Source: Protula sp. h YS-2021
Taxonomy: Eukaryota; Annelida; Polychaeta; Sabellida; Serpulidae
Assembly: GCA_949752745.1 (NCBI GenBank)
Contig: OX457031.1
Location: 42,837,769 to 42,901,768 of the forward strand
Length of the DNA: 64,000 nt
Direction of reading: 5' to 3'
In this document: in pieces, positions 56,080 through 64,000 of the stretch
How the letters are laid out: each line of letters starts with the position of its first letter
Position numbering within the stretch: position 1 is the stretch's first letter
Made by a program: the position numbers and the translations under genes
Notes under the pieces: model-generated
What the model saw: only the letters and a program-made list of their open reading frames with translations
The model's database searches: none
What the model was told of the DNA's origin: nothing

Positions 56080-57919
56080 ACTAAAGCATTTTAATAATTC
56101 TCACACCAATTCGGCTATGCTGCTTAATATGAGTTTTAGAGCCAGTAGCATTTTCAAATGTGTCATATTTTCTCGGTTAAGACCTTGAAAACACAAAAAT
56201 AGTTTGCTACACTTTCAAAGATATTACATTTTGGTATTCCTGGTTACTGGAACCTACAAACACACTCTAAACATGCTCGTGGTTTTACCAAATCGGAAAA
56301 ATACAAAAAATATTGACTTTGCCGCATCCAAAGCTGAAACGCAGTGACAGTTGCTTCCGAGTCGGCTCACATCTAATCAATTTCTGTTTTTCCTGTGATC
56401 AAATTTGTAAACAGCATTTGAATCGATCACTTTGCTGTTGTTAAAATCTCTTCGTTGTGCAATATAAGGAATCAATAATTTCGTTTCAGAAATATGATTT
56501 TTGAGTAAAGTACAGACATTACTTCGAAGTTAAGTAGCATTGACTGTTCCTGTTTGGTTCATTGTCATGTTTTAACAGAAGACCAGAAGTACAGCTATTT
56601 ATATTTCATTTCGACGTTTTTCCTGCAATTACTGGCCCCTTAATACTAAAAAATGGCATGCATGTATATTGTGTGCTATCCGATGACAAAAAGGGAACTT
56701 TGACGGAGTATTGGAAACAGTTCTTTTTGATTGTCCCTGTCTAGACGGTGATTAATATTTCGCAACGTCTGTATGTCCCTCTACTGACGTCTAAGTAAGT
56801 CGGTAGGTGGAAGTTGTGAAGTTGATGCACCTCCTTGATAATGGGCTTTAACAGTAAAATGTCGTTGCCCATTTATGCATGTAAAAGTTAATTAATTTCC
56901 ATAGAAAAACGAGGAAGACCAGCTACATATGCTACAGTATGTCACTGCCATATTCGGTCGTCCTAACTCTAACTGTTTCAGAGGAGTTTGAGTGACAAAG
57001 TTATGGCGGAAAATAAGAAGAAATCATACGGAAACACCTTAACTAATCGTACGAATTAAAAAATTATGGGGACTGTAAATCCTGAAGTGTAATTAGCTTT
57101 TAATGTAACAAATTGCAAAAAAATAATAATCCACTTACAGGTACACGATATATTTTAATTTCAGTCGCAAATTTTCCAACACATTGTGTGTCTAACACTT
57201 TTGAGTTTTTATATTATGGTCGACAATTTCATTCAAATAATTACTAATAAAACATACTTCTAAAGATGCAGATATTGCGATAATCATAACTAATGGAAAG
57301 ACCTCATGACTCTGATGTAATCTGAGTACTATCTTCACTATCTGGAGATATACCTCCAGAACATATTTATAGTCATTTACGCTTGCATTGTACTCTAATC
57401 AGTTGTTTGAAAACATCAAATGCACGTACAAATCTGTGAACATGAACATTTTCTTTGTTTTGTATGTGTGTGCTTGTAAATTTAATAGAGATGTAATAGA
57501 CATTCAGTGACAACTGCTTAACATATAAAAAGACGGTGTACAAGCAAGTGAGGCAGTTATATATTACATTTATTTTAATCAATAAAGCAAATTTTGAATG
57601 GCATTCAGTCAATATTGTTATTGATATATTAAATATAGTTAGCGCCATCTGTGTCGTCTTCATGTTTTTATACTTTTAATTACATCTTTGCGTGGAAAGC
57701 TAAGTACATATTTAACTTCACTAGCATACCATTATGAGATTTTGTCAAGTAAACTGAAAGTTCATATGCTCTTTGTGACAGACATTTGTGTTATCTGTAG
57801 AGGGCAATGTTGTTAGCAACTACTTCCCAATATATTGAAGTATTGCTTAAAATTTTGGATTTGAACACATTGCTTAATACGAAGACATTTAAGCTGTCAG
57901 AGTTGTAATACACTTAAAA
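56080..57919. promoter_or_regulatory. Shared intergenic region between divergent TspO-like paralogues
   Basis: 1.84 kb between the two start codons, which face away from each other, so both promoters must lie here or overlap it. I see no TATA box or GC island I would defend. A dispersed-repeat fragment at about 57003-57045 is inverted relative to 35625-35670. The short frame at 56562-56744 has no family features. Confidence 0.4.
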
Positions 57920-59635
57920 ATGGGATATTGTCACAAACCATTGTTAATAATACCAATAATATCAGCATTTGTTATCTATATCTTGGTGCTTGTCTTCATA
58001 AGTTTAGCAAGTGAAGGATCCAACAGTAAGTATGATTTTAAGACCGTAAAAGAAAGCTGTGCTTGACCCAGAAACAGCTCTAATAACAATTAAAAATTAA
58101 ACACAAAGAGATATGAAATCCATTGCAATTGGATATGTCAATATAGCATCATGTATTGTGTGTGTTTATCACTGTTGGTTTGAGATTGTTATTTGTGTAA
58201 CAAATTTCAGATTTATTTAAAAGCACCACCGGCGATGTTTCAGACAAATACAGCAGTTATATTACTCCTGCAAGTTGGACGTTTACAATTTGGATTGTAA
58301 TTTTTTTATGGCAAGGAGCTTGGGTAAAATTTAAAAATATGCAAAGGAAATGTAAATAAATTAAATAAAGTATATACTGTTATTATACACTGCTAATTAT
58401 GAACTAGAAAGCAAATGAAGTCAATTATATAAACAGAAAATATAGTATGATGCCGCATAACATTGCAAAATATTTCGTTTACATTCATATTTGGCACCAT
58501 ATGTTTAGCAAAGTATTAATAACATTAAATGTTAAAACAAAGCTGACATCTGTCACAAAAACCAAGCTTTCCCCTTATCTATAAAATGCCTCATAAAACT
58601 GAAAACAATGCTTCATTTTAGCACTGAAGAAATGCTTCATATATATGAAATATATTTAAATCAAACATTTCTGTTACAGCTAGCCTATGGTTTATCCACC
58701 ATATGTCGCAGAGGTTCTGAAGGCTGCTATTTATATGTTAGCCCACTTCTAATGCCACCTTCTCTCTATATTACTTATTGCATAAGTCTACTGAATTTGA
58801 TTACATGGCTGTTTTTGTGGGATCGGGAGTTGCTAATTGGATCACTTATAATTATTGCATTTATTCTTATTTTTGCCATTGTCGCACTTGTACTGTCAAT
58901 CAGGTAATATTGTTAATTTTAATTAATAACAACAAAGTGTTCTAATTATGTTTTTTACAATGCCGCAATAGATTGAGGTTAGTTATTGTAATAACAATTT
59001 TTCGATGGAATAATATTCAACATATAACCAATGCAAAAGAGATGAGAATAAGAATAAATTTAAAATGCATTTCAACAACTAAATTGAATTACGGCAGTGA
59101 ACGTTATACACACGAACATATTGCTTGTTTATAGCTGTCTCGTAATGCGTTGTAATTTGATTACAGGGCTTTATATATGACGTATGCCGACTTAATAAAA
59201 GAAGGATTAGCGACAGATATTTGGCTAGTACGCATTTTTGTACACAATGGTCTTGCACTGTTTACTGCATGGGTCGCCATAGCAACGTTGCTGAATTTGG
59301 CTGTTGTGTTAATTTATGAAGCAGATGTAAATGTTGCTGATGCCGGAACTATATCATTATCAATCCTTGCATTTCTGGTAGTAGCATATTTTGTACTGGA
59401 TGTGTTTGTATGGGACAAGTACGGTTCGAGATACATAAACAGTCCCTATTTTGTTATTGTCTTTGCTCTTATTGGTATATTTGTTAAAAATTATAAAGCA
59501 TTGCAAAGAAATGCCCTATTTGTTATAGTACTTTTAAGCATCAGTTCATTGTTCACTGTAGCAAAATTTGTGATAACATTTTATCGAAACTACAAATATG
59601 GAGATGCTCTTAACATCTCTAATAGAGTCAAATAA
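57920..59635 (+). CDS. TspO/MBR-like multi-pass membrane protein
   Basis: Exons 57920-58025, 58211-58323, 58680-58903 and 59167-59635 join in phase to 303 residues. TM1 is in exon 1 (MGYCHKPLLIIPIISAFVIY). Exon 2 has the TPASWTFTIWIVIF motif and WQGAW. Exon 3 has two hydrophobic spans with LLMPPSLYITY and WLFLWDREL between. Exon 4 has VRIFVHNGLALFTAWVAIAT and further TM segments and ends in a polar tail. About seven or eight TM spans are likely, more than the five of a minimal TspO, so this is a TspO/MBR-related extended family. Pairing with the minus-strand copy indicates an inverted duplication. Exact function is not known to me. Confidence 0.85.
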
Positions 59636-62129
<2,494 letters not shown>

Positions 62130-62150
<21 letters not shown>

Positions 62151-62427
62151 AAACGCCCATGGGCATACTAAAACAGTGACGTCATAATGACGTCAAAATG
62201 ACGTCACAGCAAGCAGACGGACAGACGAGCAGACGGACAACGGGCCGGAGGACAGCCGGGCAGAAGGACAGCCGGGCAGACGGCAACTTTTTTCTCAGTC
62301 TCTCTTTCGCTCTCTGTCCACACACACACACGCATACCAAGACTATGACTGAGTTAGCGTTTCATTTCGTAAGCCACATAAATATTTTAACCCAGACGGC
62401 AACTTTTTTCTCAGTCTGTCTTTCACC

Positions 62428-62469
<42 letters not shown>

Positions 62470-62720
62470 TACCAACACCACGACAGACGGGCAGCCGGGC
62501 AGATGGACAGACAGACACCTCCCGAAACGTACAAGCTCCCCAACTATGTTTTAAGCAGAGGACTTATAGCCACATGGTTCGAGCTCACCTATGAGGCCCC
62601 CCTTAAATTCAAAGGGGGTATAAAAAGGGGTATAAAATAGCCCCTTTTTTGTTTTTTTTTTCAGCATTTCCCACACTCTCATACGTACACACACATACCA
62701 ACACCATGACACGTTTAGCG
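62130..62720 (+). repeat. Compound microsatellite and tandem repeat (CAGACGG / CACACA cores)
   Basis: GTGACGTCA-type motifs at 62130-62205, then CAGACGGACAG/CAGCCGGGCAG tetra- and decamer variants. Two copies of a block GACGGCAACTTTTTTCTCAG plus CT-rich and (CA)n sequence start at 62277 and 62395. A third, diverged copy is at about 62655. The period is about 120 bp. It resembles the microsatellite-plus-core plan seen elsewhere in the window. Confidence 0.65.
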
Positions 62721-62809
62721 CTTATTTCGTATTTGTGGATGACCCTTAAAAGGGCCGGGGAATCTTATTTTGCCGCTCCTCCTTCCTCTGCTCACTGTGC
62801 TTTGCTGCT

Positions 62810-63370
62810 GCAGCGACACTTCCTTCTATGCGCTGCAACCGCCCCCGCCGTTGACTTAAACTGCCTGCCCAGAACGTTGCAGAAGTAAGACTCAGGTTTT
62901 TTAGCGTTCTCACAGGATGCCTCGTGCAAACTCCTCGTGACTCCCTGCGGAATCAGGTACCCGCAGAATTCACAAAAATAGAAAATTTGCTCACTGAGCT
63001 GAGCAGTTGCGCGACATCTTTCAGAGACTCTTTACTGGGGTCTGCCAGGTTTAAGTCAACGGACGGTTTCGGTAAACGCGAGTCGGAAGTGTGCTGCAAC
63101 TCGCTAATGGCTGCCACTGCTGCTACGGTCTCATCGTCTGGAATGGTGACCGGCTGCGAACTGTTGACGAGCATGTCGAAGCTATCGGTAATTCTGACAA
63201 GCTGAAACCGGTCACATCAGGCAACTTAGTGACAGTTGCTTTCTTAGGTGTAGGCTTAGGTGCAGGTTTAGTTGTAGGCTTGACCGCAGGCTTCGTGACC
63301 GTGGCAGGAGGCGGTTGGGGGTCATTCAGAGCAGGAGAACGATGTCTTGCACGCCGCCGCCCTGTCAAAT
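62810..63370 (-). pseudogene. Possible degenerate or partial protein gene with zinc-finger-like end
   Basis: Three minus-strand frames read as protein in succession. 63370-63123 has repeated TKPAVKPTTKPAPKPTPKK, a basic Pro/Lys stretch. 63200-62953 has VTIPDDETVAAVAAISEL and ADPSKESLKDVAQLLSSV. 62920-62810 ends with GRQFKSTAGAVAAHRRKCR, like half of a C2H2-type finger in retroelement Gag or LINE ORF1 proteins. Splicing could join the first two (TTTCAG at about 63205), but I found no valid intron before the third. It may be a decayed retroelement ORF or a gene exon cluster. Confidence 0.3.
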
Positions 63371-63724
63371 CTATGGTATTCTTCTGCGCGATTTATGCGA
63401 GCCTTCCACATTTCTAGTTTGAACAGTTCATAATCTATGTAAGATCGCAATCTTTCTCAGATAGCAAATATTTTTGCTTCCTTTCGGGCGTAAAGAACTG
63501 TTCACGGAACTCCATGACTTCAGAGGAAGTTTTGGCAAGTGTGAGAAGTCAGCGATGTGAGCCAGCCATATACATACATATAATATATATATACATGCAG
63601 GCGACAAAAACAATAGATGAAAGATCCCACAGCGTGAGAAACAATTAAGTCAAGAGGCAAAGCATGGGACTTTCCCACTGGGAGAGAGAGGCAGCAAGTA
63701 GTTAGAAGACAGTAAGTCGACCCC

Positions 63725-64000
63725 TCTCCCCATCCCTCCCCCCCCCCCCAGGAGAGCAAAATTTAACCAAATGTAACCAAATTTACCATACTATACATGT
63801 TATCATCCAGTAAGTAGGGTGGATCGACCCTCGACCGACCGACCCTCCACCCCCGGGGACGATTTTGCGATTTTTGTATATATGTTACAAACAATTCTGG
63901 ACATTTTTGGTTTTTGGACCGACCCCCACCCTCCCCTTCCCGGAGGTTGGGCTATTTTGCATATTTACATGTTTCAGACAATTCTGAACTTTTTTGGTTT
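63725..64000. repeat. Tandem repeat of about 105 bp at window end
   Basis: After a poly-C run near 63740, a unit with ACCGACC(C)CCACCC, a GGGG/CCCGG run, GATTTTGC.ATTTTT, CATGTT..CAGACAATTCTG.ACTTTTTTGGTTT occurs twice (about 63832-63915 and 63916-64000). It is cut by the window edge. (CGAC)-rich copies precede it. Confidence 0.6.

Noticed and set aside
56562..56744. Short plus-strand frame between the TspO-like genes
   Set aside because: 60 residues, no family features and no promoter or exon context.

Overview
This is animal nuclear DNA: AT-rich, intron-containing and dense in repeats. The recognisable genes are conserved animal genes with GT-AG introns. The repeats suggest a marine invertebrate, most likely a mollusc-like lophotrochozoan. 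They include Helitron-like non-autonomous elements with a (CCGT)n microsatellite and tandem 177/178-bp cores, a DIRS tyrosine-recombinase retrotransposon and foldback-like elements. The species assignment is inference.

Region by region: 1-9000 is a repeat cluster with two (CCGT)n/178-bp-core elements, a 3-kb satellite of 51-bp units in higher-order blocks (2293-5268), and a decayed LINE on the minus strand cut by younger elements. 11044-16229 (+) is a sorting nexin-4 gene: 11 exons are visible and the N-terminal exon was not found. It ends tail-to-tail against an OS-9 gene (20216-34105, minus), where 14 exons join into one 701-residue frame. An intronless archaemetzincin protease gene (26939-28054, +) sits inside an OS-9 intron. 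36689-44717 is a nearly complete DIRS-type element on the minus strand, with inverted termini, an internal complementary region, Gag, RT/RNase H (two in-frame stops) and an open tyrosine-recombinase frame overlapping the RT frame.

47359-47968 and 52435-53355 hold elements whose inverted ends are built from short tandem units; a third element of the same design is nested inside the second. Between them is a three-exon gene (48696-51081, +) for an unrecognised Cys/His-rich protein. At 54357-59635 two paralogous TspO/MBR-like membrane-protein genes stand head to head; the minus-strand copy has one extra base in its first exon. The rest (59636-64000) is mostly microsatellites and tandem repeats.

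SNX4 (endosomal recycling) and OS-9 (ER-associated degradation) are housekeeping genes with no evident joint pathway. The most unusual content is the mobile DNA: the DIRS element with its overlapping frames and a leaky-type UAG context, and several unrelated families that share one foldback design.
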